DNA of 64,000 nt. Origin: CAYOWQ01 sp964407695. Lineage in GTDB: Bacteria; Planctomycetota; Phycisphaerae; Phycisphaerales; SM1A02. The number at the start of each line of letters is the position of its first letter. Position 1 is the stretch's first letter. Location of the stretch: assembly GCA_964407695.1 (NCBI GenBank), contig CAYOWQ010000001.1:310001-374000 (forward strand). Reading direction: 5' to 3'. Below are positions 34,699 through 43,149 of this stretch, piece by piece. The notes under the pieces are model-generated. The model was not told the origin of the DNA. It did not search any database and saw only the letters and a list, made by a program, of their open reading frames with translations. The position numbers and the translations under genes were made by a program.

Positions 34699-35529
34699 TC
34701 AAGCCGCGCCCACCCCCGCCCCCGCAGCTTCCGCGCGGGACTGGCCGGCGCCGGTCGACCTTGGCAATCCCCGTTCCAACAGCTTGATCTGCATGAAGTT
34801 GCGGATGATTCGCCGGCCCATGGCAGCGCTCTTTTCCGGGTGAAACTGGGCCCCATAGAGGTGGCCCCTGCCCACGGCTGCGCTGATCACCAGGCCGTCG
34901 TAGTGGCAGTCGGCCAGGCGGTCGGTCTCATCGGCGGGGAAGGCGGTGAAGGAATGGACGAAGTACATCTCCTCCCCGTTGGGCACACCCTCGAGGATGG
35001 TGCCCTGCCAGGGGTCTGCGCCCGGGTCCCTCGGAGATGTCGATGCCAGCCGGGCCCGCGCCGGCGGCACAACCAGGCTCGACCAGCCGATGTGGGGAAT
35101 CTTGTGGGGGGCGCCATCCAGCCCCGTCGAGGGAATCGCCACCACCCGGCCGGGGATCAATCCCAGGCCCTCGTGGTGGCCGGTTTCAGAGAACTCGCTG
35201 CTGGAATCAAACATCATCTGCATGCCCAGGCAGATGCCCAGAAACGCCCGGGTCCCGCGGCTGGCCTCGGCGGCGAACTCGCGAATGGGCTCGATCAGCC
35301 CGCGCATCTTCAACCCCGCCATGCCGTCGGCAAAGGCCCCCACGCCCGGCAGCACCAGCCGCTCCGCAGCCAGCACGCCCTGCGCTGAATCCACCAGCTC
35401 CACCCCCCCGGAAGCGCCCTGATCCCGGCCCTGATCCTCAAACGCCCGACGCACCGAGAGCAGGTTGCCGATGCCGTAGTCGATGATGGAGATGCGGGGG
35501 GTGGTCTTCGCGGGGGTTGGGGGGGCCAT
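34699..35529 (-). CDS. hisH: Imidazole glycerol phosphate synthase glutaminase HisH (or glycan-type HisH2)
   Basis: The 276-residue class I glutamine amidotransferase starts ISIIDYGIGNLLSVRRAFEDQG and has LPGVGAFADGMAGL, the nucleophile in FLGICLGMQMMFD, KIPHIGWSSL, MYFVHSF and QFHPEKSAAMG. HisH makes ammonia for HisF in histidine synthesis, but hisF is not adjacent. It leads the operon with the PtmE-like gene and legB, so it may instead serve a sugar amidotransferase, as HisH2 does in some surface-glycan clusters. Extra loops (DQGRDQGASGG; PRDPGADPW) lengthen it. The frame is open into the upstream minisatellite, but the ATG at 35529 precedes the family start. Confidence 0.85.
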   Translation of the reverse strand: MAPPTPAKTTPRISIIDYGIGNLLSVRRAFEDQGRDQGASGGVELVDSAQGVLAAERLVLPGVGAFADGMAGLKMRGLIEPIREFAAEASRGTRAFLGICLGMQMMFDSSSEFSETGHHEGLGLIPGRVVAIPSTGLDGAPHKIPHIGWSSLVVPPARARLASTSPRDPGADPWQGTILEGVPNGEEMYFVHSFTAFPADETDRLADCHYDGLVISAAVGRGHLYGAQFHPEKSAAMGRRIIRNFMQIKLLERGLPRSTGAGQSRAEAAGAGVGAA

Positions 35530-36193
35530 GGGGGGATGGTAGGGGGCGCAAGAGACTGAGAGACGAAGAGACTGAGAGACTGAGTGGGGGGGCTTCGGGG
35601 GCGTTGGCGGTTCGAGGTTGGTCGGAAGCGCGGCCAGCACGGCGAGTGGCATCATCCTACCCCGCCGGGTTCTTCCTTTGAACGGGTGAGCGAGGCAGTT
35701 CGATTTGGCGAGGGACCTTCGAAGGTCGTTGATCAACCATCGATGGACGGTGAGCAACCATCGACGGATGGTGAGCAACCGTCGATGGACGTTGAGCAAC
35801 CATCGATGGTCGGTGAGCAACCGTCGATGGACGTTGAGCAACCGTCGATGGACGTTGAGCAACCGTCGATGGTCGTTGAGCAACCGTCGATGGTCGGTGA
35901 GCAACCGTCGAGGAAAGTTGTTCCCCTCGAACAGGTTCTGGGACGTGATGCACTCGGGAATCGTCGTTTCCAGCGCGATAAACGCGATGGACGTGAATTC
36001 GCCTCCGAGAAGCGAGCGCCTTCATTCCAACGCCATCGCCGGGCGCATCCTCCCCAGCGCGGACCCTGCGATGGAAAACATTTTCGAGGAGATCTTCAGT
36101 CGGTGTGGATTCGCGCCGATGGGAAGAGGGTCGCGGTGGTGAGCCTGCACGGATGCGGGCGACCGCGACGACCTCTGTCCGGAGAAATCAACG
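35530..36193. other. Intergenic region with minisatellite between divergent genes
   Basis: This 664-bp stretch between hisH and the next plus-strand gene holds the 21-bp array (35728-35916) and a short GAGACTGA-type repeat near 35548-35585. No gene is supported in the rest. It must contain the divergent promoters. Confidence 0.55.
35728..35916 (+). repeat. 21-bp tandem repeat, nine copies
   Basis: Nine 21-bp units of the type GTTGAGCAACCGTCGATGG stand head to tail with point differences (caaccatcgatggac, caaccgtcgatggtc), the last one degenerate. Some contain the palindrome CCATCGATGG. Spacers are absent, so it is not CRISPR. Any stop-free frame gives a 7-residue repeat, but no gene is supported. 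It shares its period, but not its sequence, with the array at 2619-2982. Confidence 0.95.
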
Positions 36194-36865
36194 ATGGCCA
36201 TCATTCCCGAATCCATTGACGCCAAGATCAACTTCGCCCGCTCCCACGCCACCGCGTGGACCGCAGCGCCGACCACGATCGGCCTGACCGCTGCGGATGT
36301 CACCGCGCTGGGAACAGCGGCGGGAACCGCCTACACCAAGCGGCAGGCTGCCCTGACCGCGCGGGATGCAGCGCGAACCGCCACCGGTGAGCAGGACACC
36401 GCGGTGAACGAGATGACCGACACCCTGAGCGAGCTCATCAAGAAGATCAAGGCGTTTGCCGCCGGCCAGCCTGACCCCAACGTCATCTATGACCTGGCCC
36501 AGCTGCCAAGACCCAAGCCGAGCGCTCCCTTGCCCCCGCCGGAAGCCCCGAGCGAATTCTTCGCCACGCTGCTCTCGACCGGCTACATCGATCTCCGCTG
36601 GAACGGCACCACCTATGGCGGGACGTATTTCACCGTCGAACGGCGCACCGTGAGCACCACCGGCACGCAGGGGGCGTGGAGCCTGATCGGCACCACCGAT
36701 GAGCGCGGCTTTGTGGACCAGCAGGTGCCCAGCGGCGTGGCTGCGGTGGAGTATCGCATCCTCGCCTATCGCACCGGCAAGGCGTCGGAGCAGGCCGCCA
36801 GCGCCACCGTGCCCTTCGGCACCCCGGCGATGGAGACCGGAGGCGAGCTGAAGATCGCGGCGTGA
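36194..36865 (+). CDS. Hypothetical protein with helical N-terminus and FN3-like C-terminus
   Basis: The 223-residue protein has an Ala/Thr-rich helical part (about 1-95: AIIPESIDAKINFARSHA, then LSELIKKIKAFAAGQ), a Pro-rich linker (PRPKPSAPLPPPEAP) and a C-terminal beta sandwich-like domain (YIDLRWNGT, GGTYFTVERR, VEYRILAYRTGKASEQA) that resembles fibronectin type III. There is no signal peptide. GGAG is about 9 nt before the ATG. Similar small proteins are common in planctomycetes; the role is unknown. Confidence 0.65.
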   Translation: MAIIPESIDAKINFARSHATAWTAAPTTIGLTAADVTALGTAAGTAYTKRQAALTARDAARTATGEQDTAVNEMTDTLSELIKKIKAFAAGQPDPNVIYDLAQLPRPKPSAPLPPPEAPSEFFATLLSTGYIDLRWNGTTYGGTYFTVERRTVSTTGTQGAWSLIGTTDERGFVDQQVPSGVAAVEYRILAYRTGKASEQAASATVPFGTPAMETGGELKIAA

Positions 36866-36923
36866 GAAAGAGCGGGCGGATGCCGCGCTGACCCTCCGCA
36901 GGCCAGCGATGTGAACAACCCCC

Positions 36924-36984
36924 GGACCCGCCGGACCCGCCGGACCCGCCGGACCCGCCGGACCCGCCGGACCCGCCGGACCCG
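36924..36984 (+). repeat. 9-bp tandem repeat (GGACCCGCC)
   Basis: Six perfect copies of GGACCCGCC and a partial seventh stand in the gap after the FN3-like gene. The run gives a Gly-Pro-Ala pattern in an antisense frame, but no gene is supported there. The short unit suggests replication slippage. Confidence 0.9.
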
Positions 36985-37009
36985 ATGGAGGAGTTGTATC
37001 TCCAGGTGA

Positions 37010-37043
37010 AACACCCGGATGCTCAAAAGAGTGTCCGGGTGTT
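37010..37043. terminator. Long hairpin, likely terminator
   Basis: AACACCCGGA...TCCGGGTGTT is a perfect 10-bp inverted repeat. Including two G-T wobble pairs and CTC/GAG, the stem reaches 15 bp with an AAAA loop. There is no U-tract. It lies about 145 nt past the FN3-like gene and could end that transcript in either direction. Confidence 0.5.
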
Positions 37044-37129
37044 GATCCAATTGAGGGTTGGGTGGTTGCGCGCGGGAGGGGCCGGGTTGAGAAGCCAGCG
37101 CGGGGACCGTTGTGAAGCGGTCGGGAGCG

Positions 37130-38191
37130 ATGTACTCTTTCGCGATGCAGAACAACTCGACAGATGGGGTGGGAGTTGGAATCAGAGTGGCCGGGGCGGG
37201 GGGCAAGGTCTCGACGAACGTGGTGCTGGTGGTCCTGGCGCTGGTGGTGGTCACGGTGGTCGGGGCGTGGGCGTATGAGACAGGCTGGCGGTGGGCGAGC
37301 GCTGGTCGGCCGATGCTGATCACCGAGCTCCCCATGGTGATCGAGGAGCCGGGGCGGTATCGCCTGGCGAGCGACCTGGAATTCGCGGACACCGTGGGCA
37401 CCGCGATCCTGATCGCTTCCGATGATGTGGACCTCGACCTGGATGGCCGGGTGCTGAAGGGCACGGCGACCGACCCCACGCGGAAGACATTCGGGGTGCG
37501 GGCGCACGATCGGAAGAACATCCGGGTGCGGGATGGGGTGATTCGCGGGTTCGCGACGGCGGTCCTGCTGTGGTCGGAGATGGAGAAGCCCAGCGGTGCG
37601 GAGACCGGGAAGCCGACCCGCCCGGTGTGGCCGGTGGGCGGCCACGAGGTGCTGCGGCTGCGGGTGCAGGATTCGACGTTCTGCGGCATTCGCATTCGCG
37701 GCAGGGAGTGCGCGGTGCGCGACTGCCGCATCGAGCGCACGGGCGGCATGGTGCTGGAGGAGCCGGCGCGGGTCTTCGGCGTCGACATGGCGGGGAAGGG
37801 ATCGCGGATGAGCGGCAACATCGTGCGCGAGATCTATCCGCTGGAGGGCGGCGAAGCGGTGGGGCTGAGCATCGCCGAGGATGGCGAGAACGTGTGGATG
37901 GGGTTCAACACGGTGAACAACCTTCGGCCGTGCGATGCCCTGGTGATCGGGTTGTGGGTGGGCGGCGAGAGCGAGGTGGAGGTGGTGGACAATGTAGTCA
38001 GCGGGGTGCGCTGGGGCTGCGCGATGTCGAGCCTGCCGCGGGCGAAGCTGGAGCGGAACATCTTCGCCGACTGCGAGGTGGCGGTGTTTGCCCCCGAGAG
38101 CGCCAGGGCCGACGGCGACCTGGTGGAGGAACGCACGCGGGTGGCTGAGGAGAAGGTGACATCGGCCGCGATGGAGGAGTCGGCCCGCTAG
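37130..38191 (+). CDS. Membrane-anchored right-handed beta-helix protein
   Basis: The 353-residue protein has one membrane helix (NVVLVVLALVVVTVVGAWAY) and then parallel beta-helix repeats (DVDLDLDGRVLKG, NIRVRDGVIRG, LRLRVQDSTFCGIRIRG, CAVRDCRIERTGGM, EVVDNVVSG, LERNIFADC), like NosD/PbH1 proteins that bind or cut polysaccharides. A start at 37130 is used; GTG at 37112 or ATG at 37145 remain possible because no ribosome site is decisive. It lies 9 nt before rmuC. It is probably periplasmic; the substrate is unknown. Confidence 0.75.
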   Translation: MYSFAMQNNSTDGVGVGIRVAGAGGKVSTNVVLVVLALVVVTVVGAWAYETGWRWASAGRPMLITELPMVIEEPGRYRLASDLEFADTVGTAILIASDDVDLDLDGRVLKGTATDPTRKTFGVRAHDRKNIRVRDGVIRGFATAVLLWSEMEKPSGAETGKPTRPVWPVGGHEVLRLRVQDSTFCGIRIRGRECAVRDCRIERTGGMVLEEPARVFGVDMAGKGSRMSGNIVREIYPLEGGEAVGLSIAEDGENVWMGFNTVNNLRPCDALVIGLWVGGESEVEVVDNVVSGVRWGCAMSSLPRAKLERNIFADCEVAVFAPESARADGDLVEERTRVAEEKVTSAAMEESAR

Positions 38192-38200
38192 GATGGGGGC

Positions 38201-39601
38201 ATGACTGAGGTGATGCTGGTGATGGTCGGGATCGTGGCGGGCGTGCTGCTGGGGGGGATCGGGGGATGGGTCATGGTGTCGAAACGGATGGGTCGGGAGC
38301 GCGAGGAGGCGGCGATGCTGCGCCCACGGGTGGAGTTGCTCCAGGCGCAGCAGCAGGAGCTTCGCGCTGAGTCGGAGCGGTGGCGGAGCGAGGCGAAGGA
38401 AGCGAACCAGTTGCGCGAGGGAGCGCTGCGCGAGGCTGCGGAGTTGAAGGTTCGGGCGGAGGAGCAGTCGCGGCAACTGGTGGAGCGGGAGAGATTGCTG
38501 AAGGAGGCGGAGGCCAAGCTGACGGCGGCGTTTGAATCGGCGGGGGCGCGGGCGCTTCGGGCCAACAACGAAGCGTTCCTGAGCCTCGCCAAGGAGGCGC
38601 TGGGAGCGGTGATGACCGAGGCGAAGGGCGATGTGGAGAAAAGGCAGCAGGCGATCACCGCCACGCTTGAGCCCATCAAGGGATTGCTGGAGCGGCAGGC
38701 GACGGCGATCGGTGAGCTGGAGAAGCGGCGGATCGAATCTCAGGCGGGGTTGGCGGAACAGCTGCGGGCGCTTTCGGTGGCGAGCGAGAAGCTGACCGGC
38801 GAGACGGGTCGGCTGGTGACCGCGCTTCGTCGGCCCGATGTTCGCGGCCGCTGGGGCGAGATTCAGCTGCGAAACGCGGTGGAGTTGGCCGGAATGACGG
38901 CGTATTGCGATTTCGAAGAGCAGGTGACGGTGGCGGGGGAGGACGGGATGCTGCGGCCGGACATGGTGGTGCGGCTGCCGGGGGGCGGGCGGATCGTGGT
39001 GGATTCAAAGGTGGCGCTGGATGCGTATCTGGAGGCGATCGAGCCGGGGATGGACCGGGAGTCAGCACTGGAGCGACACGCCGACCAGGTGGAGTCGCAC
39101 GTGAAGCGGCTTTCGCAGAAGCGGTATTGGGAGGAGATGGAGCGATCGCCGCGACTGGTGGTGATGTTCATGCCGCTGGAGTCAGCGCTGGTGGCGGCGT
39201 TGGAGCGCCGGCCTCAACTGCAGGAGTCGGCGATGCGGGCGGATGTGCTGCTGTGCACGCCGATTCTTCTGGTGGCGTTGTTGCGGGCGATTGCGTATGG
39301 GTGGCGGCAGGAGGATGTGTCGCGCAATGCGGCGGAGATTCAGAAGGCGGGTGCGGAGTTGTATGAGCGACTGGCGACGTTCGTGAAGCACTTTGAGGCG
39401 ATGGGCGACAGCCTGAAGGCGGCCACGCGGTCGTATAACGCGGGTGTGGGGTCGCTGGAGTCGAGGCTGATCGTGTCGGCCCGGCGAATCAGGGAACTGA
39501 ACGCGACCGACAAGGAAGTGGTGGAAACGCCGCCGCTGATCGAGATCGAGCCGCGGGGGATCTCGGCGAGTGAGCTGCGGGCGGTGGAGGGGAATGAGTG
39601 A
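38201..39601 (+). CDS. rmuC: DNA recombination protein RmuC
   Basis: The 466-residue protein has a short N-terminal membrane segment (MLVMVGIVAGVLLGGIGGWV), a long coiled coil (about 30-200, rich in Glu/Arg/Gln), and the RmuC nuclease-like core with RRPDVRGRWGEIQLRNAVELAGM, RPDMVVRLPGGGRIVVDSKVALDAYL and VVMFMPLESALVAAL. In E. coli RmuC limits recombination at inverted repeats. The conserved D-SKV segment fits a PD-(D/E)XK nuclease fold. It closely follows the beta-helix gene. Confidence 0.95.
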   Translation: MTEVMLVMVGIVAGVLLGGIGGWVMVSKRMGREREEAAMLRPRVELLQAQQQELRAESERWRSEAKEANQLREGALREAAELKVRAEEQSRQLVERERLLKEAEAKLTAAFESAGARALRANNEAFLSLAKEALGAVMTEAKGDVEKRQQAITATLEPIKGLLERQATAIGELEKRRIESQAGLAEQLRALSVASEKLTGETGRLVTALRRPDVRGRWGEIQLRNAVELAGMTAYCDFEEQVTVAGEDGMLRPDMVVRLPGGGRIVVDSKVALDAYLEAIEPGMDRESALERHADQVESHVKRLSQKRYWEEMERSPRLVVMFMPLESALVAALERRPQLQESAMRADVLLCTPILLVALLRAIAYGWRQEDVSRNAAEIQKAGAELYERLATFVKHFEAMGDSLKAATRSYNAGVGSLESRLIVSARRIRELNATDKEVVETPPLIEIEPRGISASELRAVEGNE

Positions 39602-39669
39602 TCGGGAAACCAGGTGTTGATGGCGCGGCCGCGACGGGCTGAAGCCTGCCCTACCCCAGGCCCGACGAA

Positions 39670-42600
39670 TCATCTGCCGGCTTCGTAGCGGGTGTTGTAG
39701 CGGCGGTGGAGTTCATCGCGGGCGGTGGTATCGGCATTGAGGTGGGGGATTGGTCCGAGAGTTTCGCCGTCGCCAGTGAAGAGATCCATATCCTTGCACC
39801 AGCCGTTGGTTTCCAGAATGTAGGTGCGGGAAGAGCCGGGAGGAACGGTGGCGTTGGCGGTGTCGAATTCAAGTCGAATTCCTTCGCCGGGGCCGAAGAT
39901 GGCGAGTGCATCATCAGTGTTGGCGAGCAGAGGAGTGCAGTTGCCGAAGGCGGTGTAGAAGCCGGGCTGATGCCGGCAATCCCAGTATGGAGTGCGATGA
40001 TCGGCGTCGTAGAACGGCTGGCGTTGGGGACCGGTGGTGCGGCGGGGATAACCGAAGATTTCGCATCGCGCTTCTCGCAGCGGGAACTCGACGCGATAGG
40101 CCTCGGGGCAGGGTTCGACCTCGGCGATGGAGAGGCGATCCCAATAGATCTCCTGATTGGTGCGGAGGCGAAGAGCGGTGCAACCTTCGGGCAGCGGAGG
40201 GAGCGGAACACTCATCCGCCGCGGCATGCCGGCCGGATAGCCGAACTGGTCGAGCAGGGTGATCCACTCGCCGGAGGAAGTGCGGGCGTCGATGGAGGCT
40301 GCGCGATAGTCGGCCCCGGCCTGCCACGCGGCGAACATGGTCTGGCAATACGGATACTCGACCCAGCCGTCGGCGATCAGGATCAGCGGGGCCGATGGTG
40401 TGGACGCGAGGCCGCCGAATTCGAGCGTGAGGATGTGCTCTGCTGCCAGTCTGCCGATGAAGCGGTGGTCGAGCGGGCCGACTGGCGCGGAGTTCAGGTC
40501 GGCAGAGCTGATGAAGGACGTGACGTCCTCGCCGCGTTCATTGGTCGCCCTGGAGGGCAGGTATTCCGTTCTGTAGAATCGTGGCTCGCCGGTCGGCTCG
40601 GGGCCAAGGATTCCCATGCGTTCATCGAGCACGAGATTCCATCCGGCTGGCAGATCCCATGCGACAAGTCGGGCGGCGTCGAGGTAGCAGGCTTCCTCCA
40701 TCGGCTCAGTAAGGGAAATGATGAAGCGCCCGTCAACCGGGGCGAGGGCGCTGGGCGGAAGCTGAACATTTTCCCATGGCCGTGAAGGGGCATATTCGTG
40801 GGGCGCAATCATGTAGCCGATGCCGCCGACACCGAGGAGGTCGGTGACGAATTGCAGCTTCGACCCGTTGTGGGCAAAGAGAACGGGGCAGCTTGAGATT
40901 TGCCGCTGTGTTTCAACGATCGTTTCCAGCGTGCCGGCGGAGAAGTTTCGGGGGGCCGCGTTGGCGTCGCCGACGCCATGAACCTCTGACTGAAAGACGC
41001 CATCGGACCAATCAATCTGGAGGAAGTCGATGTGGGAAGATCCATCCAGTCCAAGAGAGGCCGGCTGAAGCGACTGACCGGGGCCGGAGGAGGCGCGAAA
41101 CGTGGAGCCCTCAACCCATCGGTCGCCGATGCGGGCCGCATACGTCGTGCCGATGCCGCTGGCGTTGGAGCGCATGGTCTGGCCGGGCGTGAGGTCGCCG
41201 GGTTCACTCACACCACGAAAGGTGATTGAGGTGAATGGACTGCGCCCGGGGCCGGGTCTGTAGATCAGCGGACCTGCATCGGGAGTGAGGCCGACGATGC
41301 TTGGCCCGCGTTCTGATGGGGCTACCCAAGCGGAGGCCATCGCCACCAGAACCTGGTCAGAATTGAAGACGATCTCGCTTTCTGCCTTGGTCAGACCGCG
41401 GGCATACCAGCCCTTGGAATTGCTGGATATCAGCAGATTGGAGCCGAGACCGGCCGCATCCTGGAGGATGAGGGTTGCTCGCGCGGAGCCATTGGATCCA
41501 GGCGATGCGTCATGGATTCCCGGATGTTCCGCCCAGTCGCCTGATCGAGAGCGTGTGAACATCATCTCGTTTCCATCATGCCGCACAGCGAGGAGGAGGT
41601 CGGCGTCGCCATCGGTGAGCGAGCTCCACACCGCGCCCGCGACATTCTGCGACTGAATTGGAAGGGCGTCAGTCTTCAGGGTGTATTTCCACAGCCGGTC
41701 GTTGAGGAACACTTCGTGAGGTGGGTTGGCGTGGAGCACGACGATATCGGCATCGCGGTCGTGATCGAGATCGGCGATCAGGACTTGTCGTGATGGCCGG
41801 CCATCTCCGGCGACGCCGGCTTCCGCGCCGAGGGGCCGGAACGTTCCATCGAGATTGTTGTTGAGCAGTTCATTGGGCGCATCGGCATTTACACAGTAGA
41901 TATCGAGATCGCCATCGTGATCGAGGTCGGCGAGGGCGCCGTCCACGGTGTTGAACGAACCGGATGCCGTGTGCGTCGCGTCGGTGATGTCGCTCCAAGC
42001 GCGGGCCGAAGACTGTTTCCACAGCTGGTTGGGGCCCTGGCGACAGAGATAGACATCGAGGAAACCGTCGTTATCAACATCACCCCACAATGCAGCGTTG
42101 ACGGAATCGACCTGGGCGAGCGGGTGGTTGATCTCAAGCGTGAATGAACCGTCTGTCTGCTGGAGGCAGAGGGCATTGTGAATCTTGGCAGTCGATACAA
42201 GGGCATTGCTGATGAACACATCGATCCGGCCATCGGCGTTGATATCGGCGACGGTGATGCTGGAGGAATCGTTGGGGCCGAGTTGTCGCCATGACACCTC
42301 GGGCGGAAGGGGCGCGACCAGCGGGATCGGATGCTGGAACATGGGGCCCTCGGGGAGGCGGTCAGGGAGCAACGGTGCCGGCTCGCCAAGCACAGTCGCC
42401 ATGCCTCTTGAGCCCATTCTTGTGTATTTGAACTGGGCAAGCTTTGAGCGCGGGCTGGTCCCAAGTCGTTCGAATTCCGCCATGGCCTTGTCCGCATCTG
42501 CGTCGCGGCCGATCCGACCATAGCACCGCTGCATTCCCAGGTACGCGCTTCGGAGATAGATGTCGAGCGCGACAGCGTGCTCATACTGCACGGCCGCAGC

Positions 42601-43149
42601 GGCATAATCGTCTGCGCTCTCGAGACATTGGCCGAGGTAGTACGCGGCGTAGGGATCGCTTGGATCGGCTTCGGCCACGGCCTTGAAGTTGGCAAGCGGC
42701 TCGTCAACCTGGCCGAGATAGAGTTGAATCAGTCCCGCGCAGTACCGAGCGCGAAGATTGTCTGGATCAGCTTTGATGACGGGTTTGAGAATCCTCAGCG
42801 CTTCGTCCTGCTTGCCGTCTTCATTCTGATTCAGAACGCTGACGGCGAGGTTGATCGTGAGTTCGACTTCGTCCGGGTAGCGATTCTGAAGCCGACGAAA
42901 GATCTCCTCGGCCTGTTTGAAGTCGAATCGGCCCATGAGGCCGACGGCGTTGTTGTTCTCCTGCACCAGATCAGCCGGAAGGCGAACCACGTCGCTGGCC
43001 GCTGCCTTCTTCGCTTCCGGCGCGACAGGCTGTGATGCGGCAGGCTGGGACGAGGCAGAGGGTGTCGTGGGTCGCGACGGCTGCTCGGAGCAGGCAGCCG
43101 TCGCAACAGCCACGACAAGAATTACCAGTTCAGGTTTTCGGCGTTTCAC
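39670..43149 (-). CDS. Large TPR/VCBS/UnbV lipoprotein
   Basis: The 1159-residue protein has a signal with a lipobox-like site (VAVATAAC, Cys20), a TPR-type helical region (about 55-230; FKQAEEIFRRLQNRYPDEVEL, EALRILKPVIKADPDNLRA, YYLGQCLESADDYAAAAVQ), then VCBS/FG-GAP repeats (DINADGRIDVFISN, DVDNDGFLDVYLCR, DLDHDGDLDIYCVN, DLDHDRDADIVVLH) and an UnbV/ASPIC-like C-terminal half. It begins with GTG at 43149 and overlaps the nitrilase gene by 20 bp. Such proteins are abundant on planctomycete surfaces; the role is unknown, and no dockerin cassette is present. Confidence 0.85.
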   Translation of the reverse strand: MKRRKPELVILVVAVATAACSEQPSRPTTPSASSQPAASQPVAPEAKKAAASDVVRLPADLVQENNNAVGLMGRFDFKQAEEIFRRLQNRYPDEVELTINLAVSVLNQNEDGKQDEALRILKPVIKADPDNLRARYCAGLIQLYLGQVDEPLANFKAVAEADPSDPYAAYYLGQCLESADDYAAAAVQYEHAVALDIYLRSAYLGMQRCYGRIGRDADADKAMAEFERLGTSPRSKLAQFKYTRMGSRGMATVLGEPAPLLPDRLPEGPMFQHPIPLVAPLPPEVSWRQLGPNDSSSITVADINADGRIDVFISNALVSTAKIHNALCLQQTDGSFTLEINHPLAQVDSVNAALWGDVDNDGFLDVYLCRQGPNQLWKQSSARAWSDITDATHTASGSFNTVDGALADLDHDGDLDIYCVNADAPNELLNNNLDGTFRPLGAEAGVAGDGRPSRQVLIADLDHDRDADIVVLHANPPHEVFLNDRLWKYTLKTDALPIQSQNVAGAVWSSLTDGDADLLLAVRHDGNEMMFTRSRSGDWAEHPGIHDASPGSNGSARATLILQDAAGLGSNLLISSNSKGWYARGLTKAESEIVFNSDQVLVAMASAWVAPSERGPSIVGLTPDAGPLIYRPGPGRSPFTSITFRGVSEPGDLTPGQTMRSNASGIGTTYAARIGDRWVEGSTFRASSGPGQSLQPASLGLDGSSHIDFLQIDWSDGVFQSEVHGVGDANAAPRNFSAGTLETIVETQRQISSCPVLFAHNGSKLQFVTDLLGVGGIGYMIAPHEYAPSRPWENVQLPPSALAPVDGRFIISLTEPMEEACYLDAARLVAWDLPAGWNLVLDERMGILGPEPTGEPRFYRTEYLPSRATNERGEDVTSFISSADLNSAPVGPLDHRFIGRLAAEHILTLEFGGLASTPSAPLILIADGWVEYPYCQTMFAAWQAGADYRAASIDARTSSGEWITLLDQFGYPAGMPRRMSVPLPPLPEGCTALRLRTNQEIYWDRLSIAEVEPCPEAYRVEFPLREARCEIFGYPRRTTGPQRQPFYDADHRTPYWDCRHQPGFYTAFGNCTPLLANTDDALAIFGPGEGIRLEFDTANATVPPGSSRTYILETNGWCKDMDLFTGDGETLGPIPHLNADTTARDELHRRYNTRYEAGR

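Noticed and set aside
35530..35904. N-terminal extension of HisH into the minisatellite
   Set aside because: The added residues come from the 21-bp repeat and have no counterpart in the family; the ATG at 35529 fits the known start.
36188..38476. Minus-strand frame of 762 codons
   Set aside because: It is antisense to the FN3-like, beta-helix and rmuC genes, and its His/Arg/Pro-rich content is that of a GC-rich shadow frame.
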